From SAR202 cluster bacterium Io17-Chloro-G2 (GTDB lineage Bacteria > Chloroflexota > Dehalococcoidia > Lucifugimonadales > UBA3495): DNA of 37,409 nt. The notes below the pieces were generated by a model, which was given only the letters and a program-made list of their open reading frames with translations, did not search any database and was not told the origin of the DNA. Both the position numbers and the translations under genes were made by a program. Below, in pieces: positions 1-7,925 of this stretch. Where the stretch lies: assembly GCA_002816875.1 (NCBI GenBank), contig MUCP01000046.1, positions 1-37,409 on the forward strand, read 5' to 3'. Numbering within the stretch: the stretch's first letter is position 1; every line of letters begins with the position of its first letter.

Positions 1-793
1 CGAAACCCAAGTCGCCCAGCTTTACCCGGCCCAGCAGGGCGTTCATGTTGGCCCCATCCCCGTAGACCAGCCCACCGGCCTGGTGCACCACTCGGCAGAC
101 TTCCACGATATTGGTGTCGAACAGGCCCAACGTGCTGGGCAGAGTGATCATCACCCCTGCGAGATCATCACCGGCAACCTCGTGCAGCGCCTCCAAGTCC
201 ACGTTTCCGTCTGCATCTGAGGCCAATTCAACGACGTCGAAACCCGCCATGGCTGCCGATGCCGGGTTGGTGCCGTGGGCGCTGTCTGGTATGGCCACTT
301 TTAGACGCCCGGTGTCGCCCCGGGACTGATGATACGCCCGGATCATCAACATGCCGGCCAGCTCGCCGTGGGCCCCCGCCAGTGTGGACAGGCTGACTTC
401 GGTCAGGCCGGTGATCTCGGCCAGGAATCCTTGAAGGCGGTGCAGCAATTCCAGCGCGCCCTGGGATTCTTCAACCCCCTGCAGTGGATGGGCGGTGGCA
501 AAGCCGGGCAGGAAAGCGACCTCGTCGTTGATCTTGGGGTTGTACTTCATGGTGCAACTGCCCAAGGGGTAGAAGTGGGTGTCGATGGAGAAGTTACGTT
601 GGCTCAGGTTGGTGAAGTACTGGACCACCTCCGGTTCTGATACCTCCGGCAACGAAAGATCGGTACGCAGCAATGATGCGTCGGGCAGAGGCTGGGGAGG
701 AACGTCGGGGACGGGCAAGACCGCCCCAGTCCTTCCCGGTATGCTGCGCTCCATCAGGAGCTTGGAGATATCACGCCCCGGTCCCGCCGCCAT
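1..793 (-). CDS. gcvPB: Glycine dehydrogenase (decarboxylating) subunit 2, P-protein beta half, partial
   Basis: Pyridoxal-phosphate subunit of the split P-protein, which decarboxylates glycine and loads the aminomethyl group onto lipoyl-GcvH. The 264 readable codons begin MAAGPGRDISKLL and contain the family segments FYPLGSCTMKYNPK, HPLQGVEESQG, SAHGTNPASAAMAGF and GDGANMNALLG. The window ends just before the expected PLP-binding lysine, so the catalytic part lies beyond the left edge. The ATG at 793-791 overlaps the gcvPA stop by one base (TGATG), and GAGAGGT lies just upstream, which suggests translational coupling. Identity is secure; only the C-terminal half is missing. Confidence 0.96.
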   Translation of the reverse strand, partial: MAAGPGRDISKLLMERSIPGRTGAVLPVPDVPPQPLPDASLLRTDLSLPEVSEPEVVQYFTNLSQRNFSIDTHFYPLGSCTMKYNPKINDEVAFLPGFATAHPLQGVEESQGALELLHRLQGFLAEITGLTEVSLSTLAGAHGELAGMLMIRAYHQSRGDTGRLKVAIPDSAHGTNPASAAMAGFDVVELASDADGNVDLEALHEVAGDDLAGVMITLPSTLGLFDTNIVEVCRVVHQAGGLVYGDGANMNALLGRVKLGDLGF

Positions 794-2124
794 CAGTTGA
801 CCTCTCCCAGCGCTGCCACCAGGGCATCGATCTCCTGACGTGTGTTCATCTCGGTGACGCAAATCAACATGGGATTGGTCAACTCGGGCGCGTCGCCGGT
901 GAGGTCTAGACCGCCCAGTATGTTTTTCTCCATGAGCTTGCGGTTGATGTCAGCCGGCGGAGCGGGGCACTGGGCCACGAATTCCTGGAAGAAAGGCCCA
1001 TCGACGGGCAGGGAATAGCCGGGCAGTCCGGCGATCTGGGAAGCGGCGTAATGGGCTTTCTGATAACAAAGTTCCGCCACTTGGCGCAGTCCTTGTTTGC
1101 CCAGGGCCGCCAGATAAATGGTAGATGCCAGGGCATATAGGGCTTCATTGGTGCATATGTTGCTGGTGGCGCGTTCCCGGCGGATGTGCTGCTCACGGGT
1201 TTGCAGCGTCAGAACGTAACCGGTTCGTCCCTGGCTGTCCACGGTGCGGCCTGACAGCCGGCTGGGCATCTGACGGATGTATTCTTGCTTGGTGGAGAAG
1301 AGCCCCACATAAGGTCCGCCGTAGCTCACCGGGATGCCCAGGGGCTGCCCTTCGCCGGTGACTATGTCGGCGCCGTAGTGGCCCGGTGGTTGGAACATGC
1401 CCATGGCGGTGGGATCGGCGGAAACCACCAGTAGCGCTTCCTGCCGGTGGGCGGCGGCTGACAGCCGGTCTATGTCCTCGATGTACCCATAAAAGTTAGG
1501 GTACTGCAGCACCAGGCAGGATGTCTGGACATTTAGGTCCGGGGCATCGGTTGAAACAACGTCCACCTGGATTCCCTGGGACTGGCAATAGGTCTGGATC
1601 ACCCTGCGGTAGGTGGGAGAGACGGTGGAGGCGACGGCCACCTGCGCCCGGCGGGTCACCCGGCAGGCCATCAAGACGGCTTCAGCCAGACTGGTAGCGC
1701 CGTCGTACATGCCTGCGTTGGCCACATCCATATCGTAAAGGTTGGCGACCAGGGTCTGGAACTCGTAGATCACCTGAAGGGTCCCCTGGCTGGCCTCGGC
1801 CTGGTAGGGTGTGTAGGCGGTCAGAAATTCGCCACGGGTCATCAGCGCTTTGACGACCGCCGGAATGAAATGGTTGTAGGAACCGGCGCCCAAAAATGAA
1901 GGTCCGCTGCTCATCGGGCGGTTCTTGCCCGCCAGACTGGCCAATTCTTGCTGAATCTCCAGCTCCGAGAGGGGGTCAGGCAGGTCCAGGGGCGGGTTTC
2001 GGTGTTCCTCGGGTATATCCAGGAAGAGCTCGTCGATGGAGGATATTCCCAGGGTGGCCAACATAGCGGCCTGCTCTTCCTGGGTGTTGGGAATGTAGTG
2101 GGACTGGAAGTGGGTAGTAGTCAT
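793..2124 (-). CDS. gcvPA: Glycine dehydrogenase (decarboxylating) subunit 1, P-protein alpha half
   Basis: Partner of GcvPB in the two-subunit P-protein typical of many non-proteobacterial lineages. At 443 residues it has the usual length. It shows the family signatures YIPNTQEEQ near the N terminus, SFLGAGSYNHFIPAVV (about residues 96-111), AYTPYQAEASQGTLQ, a glycine-rich YGGPYVGLFS and TSNICTNEAL. It is third in the operon, 43 bases after gcvH and overlapping gcvPB by one base. The ATG at 2124 has no clear Shine-Dalgarno sequence, but it matches the family N terminus. The fold is PLP-type; the cofactor lysine is on GcvPB. Confidence 0.96.
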   Translation of the reverse strand: MTTTHFQSHYIPNTQEEQAAMLATLGISSIDELFLDIPEEHRNPPLDLPDPLSELEIQQELASLAGKNRPMSSGPSFLGAGSYNHFIPAVVKALMTRGEFLTAYTPYQAEASQGTLQVIYEFQTLVANLYDMDVANAGMYDGATSLAEAVLMACRVTRRAQVAVASTVSPTYRRVIQTYCQSQGIQVDVVSTDAPDLNVQTSCLVLQYPNFYGYIEDIDRLSAAAHRQEALLVVSADPTAMGMFQPPGHYGADIVTGEGQPLGIPVSYGGPYVGLFSTKQEYIRQMPSRLSGRTVDSQGRTGYVLTLQTREQHIRRERATSNICTNEALYALASTIYLAALGKQGLRQVAELCYQKAHYAASQIAGLPGYSLPVDGPFFQEFVAQCPAPPADINRKLMEKNILGGLDLTGDAPELTNPMLICVTEMNTRQEIDALVAALGEVN

Positions 2125-2167
2125 ATGCTATCAGCGGTCAGCCGGTGGTATGTGCCGCGGGATTCCG

Positions 2168-2557
2168 TCACAAGCCGCCGATGAATGCCTCGTATTCTTC
2201 GGCGTTCATCAAAGACTCCAATTCTCCGGGATCGGCTATGGATATCCGTATCAGCCAACCCTGTTCAAATGGATCCTCGTTAGCCAGCTCGGGGTGGTCC
2301 ATCAATTTTTCGTTAGCTTCCAATACTTCGCCGCTGACCGGGGAATAAAGGTCCGAGACAGCCTTCACCGACTCGACCTCCCCCATCTTTTCCAATTGCT
2401 TGACCGAATCGCCGACCTTGGGGAGTTCGAAATATACGATGTCGCCCAATTGGTCTTGGGCGTATTCGGTAATCCCGGTCAAAGCCTGGCCGCCAGCCGA
2501 GTCATCTAACTTGATCCACTCATGTTCCCGGGTGTATTTACGGTCGGTTGGATTCAA
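2168..2557 (-). CDS. gcvH: Glycine cleavage system H protein
   Basis: Lipoyl carrier that shuttles the aminomethyl intermediate between the P, T and L proteins. The 129 residues show the N-terminal YTREHEWIKLDD and a lipoylation motif around K65 (ESVKAVSDLYSP). The C-terminal half has ELANEDPFEQGWL, as in the family. The start chosen is TTG at 2557, with GGAGG about ten bases upstream; no ATG or GTG gives a normal N terminus. It lies 35 bases after gcvT and 43 before gcvPA, so it is almost certainly cotranscribed. The L-protein (lipoamide dehydrogenase) and lipoyl synthase are not in the window. Confidence 0.96.
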   Translation of the reverse strand: MNPTDRKYTREHEWIKLDDSAGGQALTGITEYAQDQLGDIVYFELPKVGDSVKQLEKMGEVESVKAVSDLYSPVSGEVLEANEKLMDHPELANEDPFEQGWLIRISIADPGELESLMNAEEYEAFIGGL

Positions 2558-2592
2558 CTGGTTCAGTCCTCCGGATCCTGCTAGGGAAGAGC

Positions 2593-3717
2593 CTATTTAG
2601 GCTTGGTATAAAAGGGTAACTCGACGATTCTGGCTGGAACGGTGCGCCCGCGGATGTCCAGGTCAACCACCTGCCCTGGGCTGGCGTGGCGACCCAAAAC
2701 GTAGCCCATGGCGATGCTGGTGTCAAGGGTTGGTGAGTAGCTGCCGCTGGTGACCTGGCCAATGATCTCACCCTGATGCAAGATGGGATACTCGGCCCTG
2801 GGGGCACTTCGTCCTTCCACTGTGAGGCCTACCAGTTTCCGATCCGTCCCTTCTTCGTTTTGTTTTGCCAGGACCTCGGAGCCCACGTACTCTTTATCGA
2901 AACGCACGAAACGGTTCAGCCCCGCCTCGATGGGCGTGGTTTCTTCGTCAATCTCATGCCCGTGTAGTGGGAGACCAGCTTCCAACCGGAGGACGTCCCG
3001 AGCGCCCAGTCCGCAGGGAAGGGCGCCCTGGTCCATCAACGCTCTCCAGATAACAGCGGCGTCCCGAGCTTGGCAGACAACCTCAAACCCGTCCTCTCCG
3101 GTATAACCAGTGCGGCCGATCATCACAGGTTTGTCCGCCAGATTCACTTCCGTCCATGCGAAAGGGCGTAAGGTGGAGGCAGCGCCGCCGCAGAGGGAGT
3201 CCACGATTTGGGGCGCATCCGGTCCCTGACAGGCGATCAAGGCGGTGGATTCGGTGCGGTCTGCCATTGAAACAGCGGGTGAAATAGCCGGGTCCGTACC
3301 CGGCATGCCGGAAAATTTCTGGTCTATCCAGTCCTGAAACCAGTCCACGACGGCGGCACGGTTGCCCGCGTTGGGAATCAAAAGGTACCTATCCTCTGCC
3401 AGGCGGTAGAAGATGGTGTCGTCGATTACGCCGCCGGAATCGTTGCAGATCATGCAGTAGCGGGCCCGGCCCACCCTCAGGGTCGCCGCCGAGCCGGTCA
3501 GCACCCAGTCCAAGAACTGGGTGGATTGGGGGCCGGAGATGTATAGGCGGCCCATGTGGGACACGTCGAACAACCCGGCGGCCGTCCGGACCGCTTTGAC
3601 TTCGGCCAGGATGCCCGAATATTGCACAGGCATGTCCCAACCGCCGAAGGGCACCATGCGCGCCCCTAGGTCCAGGTGAACCGGATGAAGCACTGTTTTC
3701 AAGTCTGCGGTAGTCAA
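2593..3717 (-). CDS. gcvT: Aminomethyltransferase, glycine cleavage T protein
   Basis: Transfers the methylene group from aminomethyl-lipoyl-GcvH to tetrahydrofolate, releasing ammonia. With TTG at 3717 the protein has 374 residues, close to the family norm. It begins with the usual LHPVHLDLGARMVPFGGWDMP, followed by GLFDVSHMG, RTGYTGEDGFEV and a C-terminal barrel with VTSGSYSPTL and AMGYV. The reading frame stays open upstream to 3903 (436 residues), but that extension is not family-like and covers the ribosome-binding site of the divergent SDR. A promoter-like TTGCGC-17-TATTAT lies directly upstream of the TTG, which favours the short form. First gene of gcvT-gcvH-gcvPA-gcvPB. Confidence 0.93.
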   Translation of the reverse strand: MTTADLKTVLHPVHLDLGARMVPFGGWDMPVQYSGILAEVKAVRTAAGLFDVSHMGRLYISGPQSTQFLDWVLTGSAATLRVGRARYCMICNDSGGVIDDTIFYRLAEDRYLLIPNAGNRAAVVDWFQDWIDQKFSGMPGTDPAISPAVSMADRTESTALIACQGPDAPQIVDSLCGGAASTLRPFAWTEVNLADKPVMIGRTGYTGEDGFEVVCQARDAAVIWRALMDQGALPCGLGARDVLRLEAGLPLHGHEIDEETTPIEAGLNRFVRFDKEYVGSEVLAKQNEEGTDRKLVGLTVEGRSAPRAEYPILHQGEIIGQVTSGSYSPTLDTSIAMGYVLGRHASPGQVVDLDIRGRTVPARIVELPFYTKPK

Positions 3718-3726
3718 AGCTGTAGC

Positions 3727-3755
3727 ATAATAACTTCGTTGTGAGTAGCGCGCAA
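3727..3755 (-). promoter_or_regulatory. Predicted sigma70-type promoter of the gcv operon
   Basis: On the minus strand a -35 box TTGCGC (3755-3750) is followed by a 17-base spacer and a -10 box TATTAT (3732-3727). The predicted transcription start is near 3720, three bases before the TTG chosen for gcvT, so the mRNA would have almost no leader. No glycine riboswitch fold was recognised upstream. Confidence 0.5.
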
Positions 3756-3902
3756 GGGGCGCCACCCGGAAGTACACCCGGTGGTATCCGTAGGTATTTT
3801 GTGGAGACTGGGGCCGGGTGGATGCGGCCAATGCCTGTGCTAAGATGGGCGCACGCCGCAGGCTTGGGGACATCTTATTAGCGGACAGCGTCAGGAGAGG
3901 CA

Positions 3903-4667
3903 ATGGCGGGACGACTGGAAAACAAGGTGGCCATCGTGACCGGCGGCGGTTCCGGGATCGGCCGGGCCACCTGTCAACGGTTCCTGGATGAGGGCGCCAA
4001 GGTGGTCATAGCCGACCGCAACGTGGCCGGCGCCGAAGCCACCCGGGCGTTGTTGGAGGGTGGCGACGACGACACCGCGATCTCCGTAGTGAATATATCC
4101 GACGCCGGGCAGGTCCAACGCATGGTCGACGACACAGTCTCCCGGTTTGGCAAGCTGGACGTGCTGGTGAACGGCGCCGCCATTCTGATCAGGACGCCGC
4201 CTCTGGCGGAAGTCGAAGAGATCGACTGGGACTTGACCATGGACACCAATCTCAAGGGCCTGTTCTACTGTTGCAAGTACGCTATCCCGCCGATGATTGC
4301 CAACGGGGCCGGGTCCATCGTCAATATCGCTTCGATGTCGGGGGTCCGAGGTATAGCCTATTCGGTTCCCTACGCCGTGAGTAAGGCTGGCGTCATCCAT
4401 CTGACCAAGATCGCGGCGGGACAATACACATCTCAGGGCGTTCGCATCAATTGCATTGCCCCCGGCGGCATCGACACTCCCCAAATGCGGGGCAGCACCG
4501 CCAGCGCCGAGGCCTTCCAGGGCCGGGAAGGCGGACACCCCATGGGCAGGGTGGGCCGCCCCGAAGAGATAGCCAACCTGATATTGTGGCTGGCCTCCGA
4601 TGAAGCATCATACGTCAGTGGCAGCACCTACATCGCCGACGGCGGTTCCTGGGCCACGGCTGAATAA
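3903..4667 (+). CDS. SDR family NAD(P)-dependent oxidoreductase
   Basis: Classical short-chain dehydrogenase of 254 residues with a Rossmann fold. The nucleotide-binding motif TGGGSGIG is at 13-20, and an aspartate at 38 after the second strand suggests preference for NAD over NADP. The catalytic set is N116, S144 (NIASMSG), Y157 and K161 (YAVSK). The usual NNAG is NGAA here (90-93). The C-terminal SDEASYVSGS and DGGSWATAE are standard for 3-ketoacyl or polyol-type SDRs. AGGAGAGG sits a few bases before the ATG. It is divergent from gcvT and followed after 26 bases by a small gene. The substrate cannot be read from sequence. Confidence 0.9.
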   Translation: MAGRLENKVAIVTGGGSGIGRATCQRFLDEGAKVVIADRNVAGAEATRALLEGGDDDTAISVVNISDAGQVQRMVDDTVSRFGKLDVLVNGAAILIRTPPLAEVEEIDWDLTMDTNLKGLFYCCKYAIPPMIANGAGSIVNIASMSGVRGIAYSVPYAVSKAGVIHLTKIAAGQYTSQGVRINCIAPGGIDTPQMRGSTASAEAFQGREGGHPMGRVGRPEEIANLILWLASDEASYVSGSTYIADGGSWATAE

Positions 4668-4693
4668 TCGGCGGTAAGAGGAAAGACATCCTG

Positions 4694-4927
4694 ATGGACA
4701 AGGTAATTGAGATCACCAACCGGGCGGTGGCGGATTACGGCTTTCGCCAGGCGGTGATGTACGGGGCCCAAGACATAGGCCGGCGTTGGGGCCTGACCGA
4801 GGCGGAGCAGGACGCCTTGGAAGGGACGGCGTTGGATTTGCTGATGGCCCTGCCGGTGCCGGTCCCTCCGGCGGATATACCCCCGGAGCAAGCCCGCCTT
4901 GAGGCTTTGATTCGAGCGGCGGGTTAA
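4694..4927 (+). CDS. Small protein, 77 aa, possibly related to Os1348/Franean1_4349-type proteins
   Basis: Follows the SDR on the same strand and has AGAGGAAAG upstream of its ATG, so it is probably translated. It has an N-terminal helical half (AVADYGFRQAVMYG), then WGLTEAEQDALEGTALDLL and a proline-rich PVPVPPADIPPEQA tail. The arrangement FRQAV, short linker, G-L-T-E-x-E-x-x-A-L resembles small NHLP-clan proteins of the Os1348/Franean1_4349 families, some of which are RiPP precursors or nitrile-hydratase-like leaders. That resemblance is by eye, and no RiPP maturation enzyme lies nearby. It may equally be an accessory subunit of the adjacent SDR or the CoA-transferase. Confidence 0.6.
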   Translation: MDKVIEITNRAVADYGFRQAVMYGAQDIGRRWGLTEAEQDALEGTALDLLMALPVPVPPADIPPEQARLEALIRAAG

Positions 4928-4934
4928 GAACCGG

Positions 4935-4965
4935 GTAGCCCCAAGTTCGGGAAAGCCGGGGTTAC
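4935..4965. terminator. Hairpin between convergent genes
   Basis: GTAGCCCC (4935-4942) pairs with GGGGTTAC (4958-4965), with one G-T pair and a 15-base loop. It lies between the small gene and the end of the CoA-transferase gene and overlaps that gene's stop codon. There is no T-tract, so a terminator role is only plausible. Confidence 0.3.
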
Positions 4966-7649
4966 ACGGAACCGCCCTCTGCTAGGGCCGCCAATTCCTC
5001 CTTGGATAGCCCTAATTCCCCGCACAGGACCTCTTCGTTGTGTTCCCCGATCAGAGGCGCGCGACGGGATATTCTCCAAGGTGAGCCGTTGAATATGGCC
5101 GCTGGGCCAGTGTGCCGTAATGTCTTGCCGATTTCGGGATACTCCACATCTGTCCAGAACCCCCGGTCCTCCAGGTGCGGGTCTTGCATGACTTCATCAG
5201 GAGAGCGGACCGCCCCTGTGTTGTAGCCGCGCTTCTGCAGGCCGTGGTAGGCTTCGTCGCGGGTGATGTTTCCCAGGAATTTCACCAAAAGTTCCCGAAT
5301 GTGCGGATGACTGTTAGCGATCACCGCTGGGTCCCGGTATTTCTCATCCAATAGGTCCCCCGCCAATCCGTACTCAGCCATCCAATCCGCCATCGCCGGC
5401 ACCCGCTCGGGGGTCACCTGATTCACGTTCACGTATTTTCCATCCTTGCATAGCACCTGCGGGTTGGGTCCTCTGTCCGTGTTGCCCCCTCCAGTTCTGC
5501 GCGGAACGACATTTCCGGTGTATATGTACTGGTTGACGTGGCCCTCGGTGGTAAGGGCGCAGGCGTCATGTACCGAAGCATCTATGTATTGCCCGCGGCC
5601 CGTCACGGACCGGCTGACCAGCGCCGCGGAGATGGCGATGTAGGCGTAATGACTCCCGATGTGCCAGGCTTGCCCTCCTCCAGGTGCAATGGGCGGTGAA
5701 CCCGGCACGACCTCGTCGTCATATCCACACCGGGCCATCTGTCCGCCCGCCGCCAGGTGCAGCAGGTCGCTGGTCCGGTAATCCTTCCACGGCCCCGTCT
5801 GCCCAAAGGGAGTCAGTGAGCACATGAGCAGCGCTGGGTTGTGTTTTTTTAGATCTTCATACCCCAGCCCAAGGGAGGCCATATAACCGGGCCTGAAAGT
5901 CTCTAGTATCACGTCCGCCTTCTCCGCCAGCCGGCGGAACAGCCCGCGCCCTTCGTCAGTCTCCAAGTCCAGGGTGATCCCCCGCTTGGAGGTGTTGTAG
6001 TGCCAGAAGTAAAGACTCCTCTCCCTGTCCGGAATGTCCTGGTAGAAGGGCCCCACGTTGCGGGCCGCCTCGCCGCCGGGCGGCTCTATCTTGATTACAT
6101 CCGCTCCCATGTCAGCCATCTGCTTGCCGCACCACTGACCCATCTCGTCAGCTAACTCCAATACCCGCAGCCCCCCAAAGGCACCGTCGGAGTCCTTGCC
6201 CGGAGTCCGCGCCGGTGCCGGACCTGGGTTCGCTATCGGTTCATTCCCGTTCCACTGAACGGGCCGGGCATCTTCCATCATGTCCTTGAAGTACGGATAT
6301 TCATCCAGGCTGAGGCCCTTTGGCCAGAAAGCGCCTTCCTCGAAGCCGTCCAACAACTCCTGGTGGCTGATGCCCAACAACCCTTCGAACACCTCTTTGT
6401 TGTGTCCGCCTATCAGCGGCCCGGGACGGCTGTTGAACGCCGGCGTCTCCGACATCTTGAAAGGGGCGTTCTGAAGGGGCCAGGCCCCCAACGCCAGATG
6501 CTCCATTTCCGTCAAGATCTCTCTATGCTCGAGCTGTGGATCGTTCTCCACCCGGTCCTGGCTGTTTTGAACGGGCATAGCTGGCACCCCCGCCGCCTGG
6601 CACCGCTCCATGATCTCGTACTTGCCCAGGGTCTTGGTCCACGCCTCTATTCCCTGGTCCATCTCTTCCTGGTGCTTCAGGCGGCCTTCCAGGGTGGCAA
6701 ACTTCCCGCCGACGGCCCAACTGGGAGAGCCCATCACTCCGATCAACCTTTGCCACTCATCGTCGGTGAAGCAGCCTATGGCGCACCAGTCGCTGTACTC
6801 CCCCGGACCGGTCTTGTATGCGTTATGTGGCGCCACGGTTTGGCCACGGTAGTTGTTCACCAGCGGCGTGCCGGGCCAGTGGGCCCGGTTGCCCGGCGGG
6901 TAACCCTCCCGCATGGTGGATCGATTGTTGGCCTGGATGTCGAGAAAAGCGGCGCCGTTAAGAGGGACACCGATGATCCACTGGGAACTGTCGACATGCT
7001 GCCCCTGGCCGGTCATGTTTCGATGATATATCGCGCTCAGGGCATACATGGCCCCATACAGGCCGCCGGTGTCGTCCAAGTAGGACCAGCCCCAACCGGC
7101 GGGCGGCTTGTCCGGCAGGCCCGACGTGAAGGTCATACCTGACAGGGCTTGGGCGATGGCTCCCATGGTTTGATAGTCCCGGTCCCGTCCCGTGTGGCCG
7201 AAGCCGGACATCGATAGGTAGATGATGTCGGGGCGGAGCTTCTTCATATCCTCGTAGCCCAGACCCCACCGGTCCAATACACCGTAGGCGAAGTTTTCGA
7301 TTACGATGTCGGACATGGCCACCAAGCGCCGGGTAAGGTCGATGCCCCGGGGCGTGCGGGTGTTCAGGGTGACGCTCCGCTTGTTGGCGTTGGTGTCGCT
7401 GAAATGGCCGTTGGTGTTCAGGTTGGCGGGAAAGCCTTGGGGCGTGCCCGCTCCATTGGCGATATTTTCGCCGCGAGTATTGGGTCTCTGAGGCCACTCG
7501 ACCTTGATTACCTCGGCGCCCAGCGCCCCCAGCCATCGGGTGCACCATGGGCCCGCCCGGACCCAGGTGAAGTCCAATACTCGGACCCCTGCCAAAGCTC
7601 CAGGTTTAACTACCCCTCTACCTTCTGTCTGCGCCGTTGAATCACTCAT
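4962..7649 (-). CDS. Fused double-domain CaiB/BaiF (class III) CoA-transferase
   Basis: At 895 residues, about twice the length of a usual class III CoA-transferase (about 400). Two family copies are joined by a proline-rich linker near 460-490. Copy 1 (about 20-440) begins GVRVLDFTWVRAGPW and has the conserved SMSGFGHTG, TGQGQHVD and a C-terminal PLIGGHNKEV. Its D192 in YLDDTGG lies at the spacing of the catalytic aspartate of formyl-CoA transferase. Copy 2 (about 492-895) begins GLRVLELADEMGQWCG and has TPFGQTGPW, TGRGQYID and APLIGEHNEEV. The aligned position there is W662, and no acidic residue is near. Copy 1 is probably catalytic and copy 2 structural or CoA-binding. The family moves CoA between carboxylic acids. 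Confidence 0.92.
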   Translation of the reverse strand: MSDSTAQTEGRGVVKPGALAGVRVLDFTWVRAGPWCTRWLGALGAEVIKVEWPQRPNTRGENIANGAGTPQGFPANLNTNGHFSDTNANKRSVTLNTRTPRGIDLTRRLVAMSDIVIENFAYGVLDRWGLGYEDMKKLRPDIIYLSMSGFGHTGRDRDYQTMGAIAQALSGMTFTSGLPDKPPAGWGWSYLDDTGGLYGAMYALSAIYHRNMTGQGQHVDSSQWIIGVPLNGAAFLDIQANNRSTMREGYPPGNRAHWPGTPLVNNYRGQTVAPHNAYKTGPGEYSDWCAIGCFTDDEWQRLIGVMGSPSWAVGGKFATLEGRLKHQEEMDQGIEAWTKTLGKYEIMERCQAAGVPAMPVQNSQDRVENDPQLEHREILTEMEHLALGAWPLQNAPFKMSETPAFNSRPGPLIGGHNKEVFEGLLGISHQELLDGFEEGAFWPKGLSLDEYPYFKDMMEDARPVQWNGNEPIANPGPAPARTPGKDSDGAFGGLRVLELADEMGQWCGKQMADMGADVIKIEPPGGEAARNVGPFYQDIPDRERSLYFWHYNTSKRGITLDLETDEGRGLFRRLAEKADVILETFRPGYMASLGLGYEDLKKHNPALLMCSLTPFGQTGPWKDYRTSDLLHLAAGGQMARCGYDDEVVPGSPPIAPGGGQAWHIGSHYAYIAISAALVSRSVTGRGQYIDASVHDACALTTEGHVNQYIYTGNVVPRRTGGGNTDRGPNPQVLCKDGKYVNVNQVTPERVPAMADWMAEYGLAGDLLDEKYRDPAVIANSHPHIRELLVKFLGNITRDEAYHGLQKRGYNTGAVRSPDEVMQDPHLEDRGFWTDVEYPEIGKTLRHTGPAAIFNGSPWRISRRAPLIGEHNEEVLCGELGLSKEELAALAEGGSV

Positions 7650-7655
7650 ATTGGG

Positions 7656-7684
7656 ATGTTATGTCGCTGGAGATTGATTGTCCA
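7656..7684 (-). promoter_or_regulatory. Predicted leaderless promoter of the double CoA-transferase
   Basis: Minus-strand TGGACA (7684-7679), a 17-base spacer and TAACAT (7661-7656) lie directly before the gene. The expected start base is 7649, the A of the ATG, and there is no Shine-Dalgarno sequence between the -10 box and the ATG. Predicted by eye. Confidence 0.45.
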
Positions 7685-7925
7685 CCATTTAAAAGCGGCG
7701 CTCCACGAAGGGGTATCAGCCACCATATCTACTAAAGCTGTACCGGCCGAAGCCGTTTCTGATGCCGCTCTACGTCGATCGGGTACATAGCGGCGGTTGC
7801 ACTAAGATATAGTCGAGCGTTGATTCTTTGAGGGACTAGATTTGCTTCCAGTCCTCCATTGTGAAGGCCTGCAATTCCTGAGGCGGTCCTTGAGCCGGAA
7901 CCCGTGAGAAACGGTTACGCTATGA
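7662..7925. other. Intergenic stretch without recognised gene
   Basis: Apart from the CoA-transferase promoter at its left end, I see no gene, structured RNA or repeat here. The minus-strand reading frame that enters it from 8005 is an out-of-frame shadow of the lipoprotein gene. Confidence 0.5.

Noticed and set aside
3718-3903. 62-codon extension of GcvT that looks like a mitochondrial presequence
   Set aside because: Arginine/serine-rich appearance is probably chance; it overlaps the divergent SDR ribosome-binding site and a promoter-like sequence. Kept only as an open question.
3891-4538. Long minus-strand reading frame of 215 codons
   Set aside because: Antisense shadow of the SDR gene, which has full SDR motifs and a ribosome-binding site; the shadow has no recognisable domain.
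6363-7142. Plus-strand frame of 259 codons
   Set aside because: Lies entirely inside the CoA-transferase gene on the other strand and looks like an antisense artefact of GC-rich codons.
4962-7649. DMSP CoA-transferase/lyase DddD as identity of the fused CoA-transferase
   Set aside because: Same two-domain plan, but the active aspartate is in the first half here; no transporter or DMSP gene is nearby.
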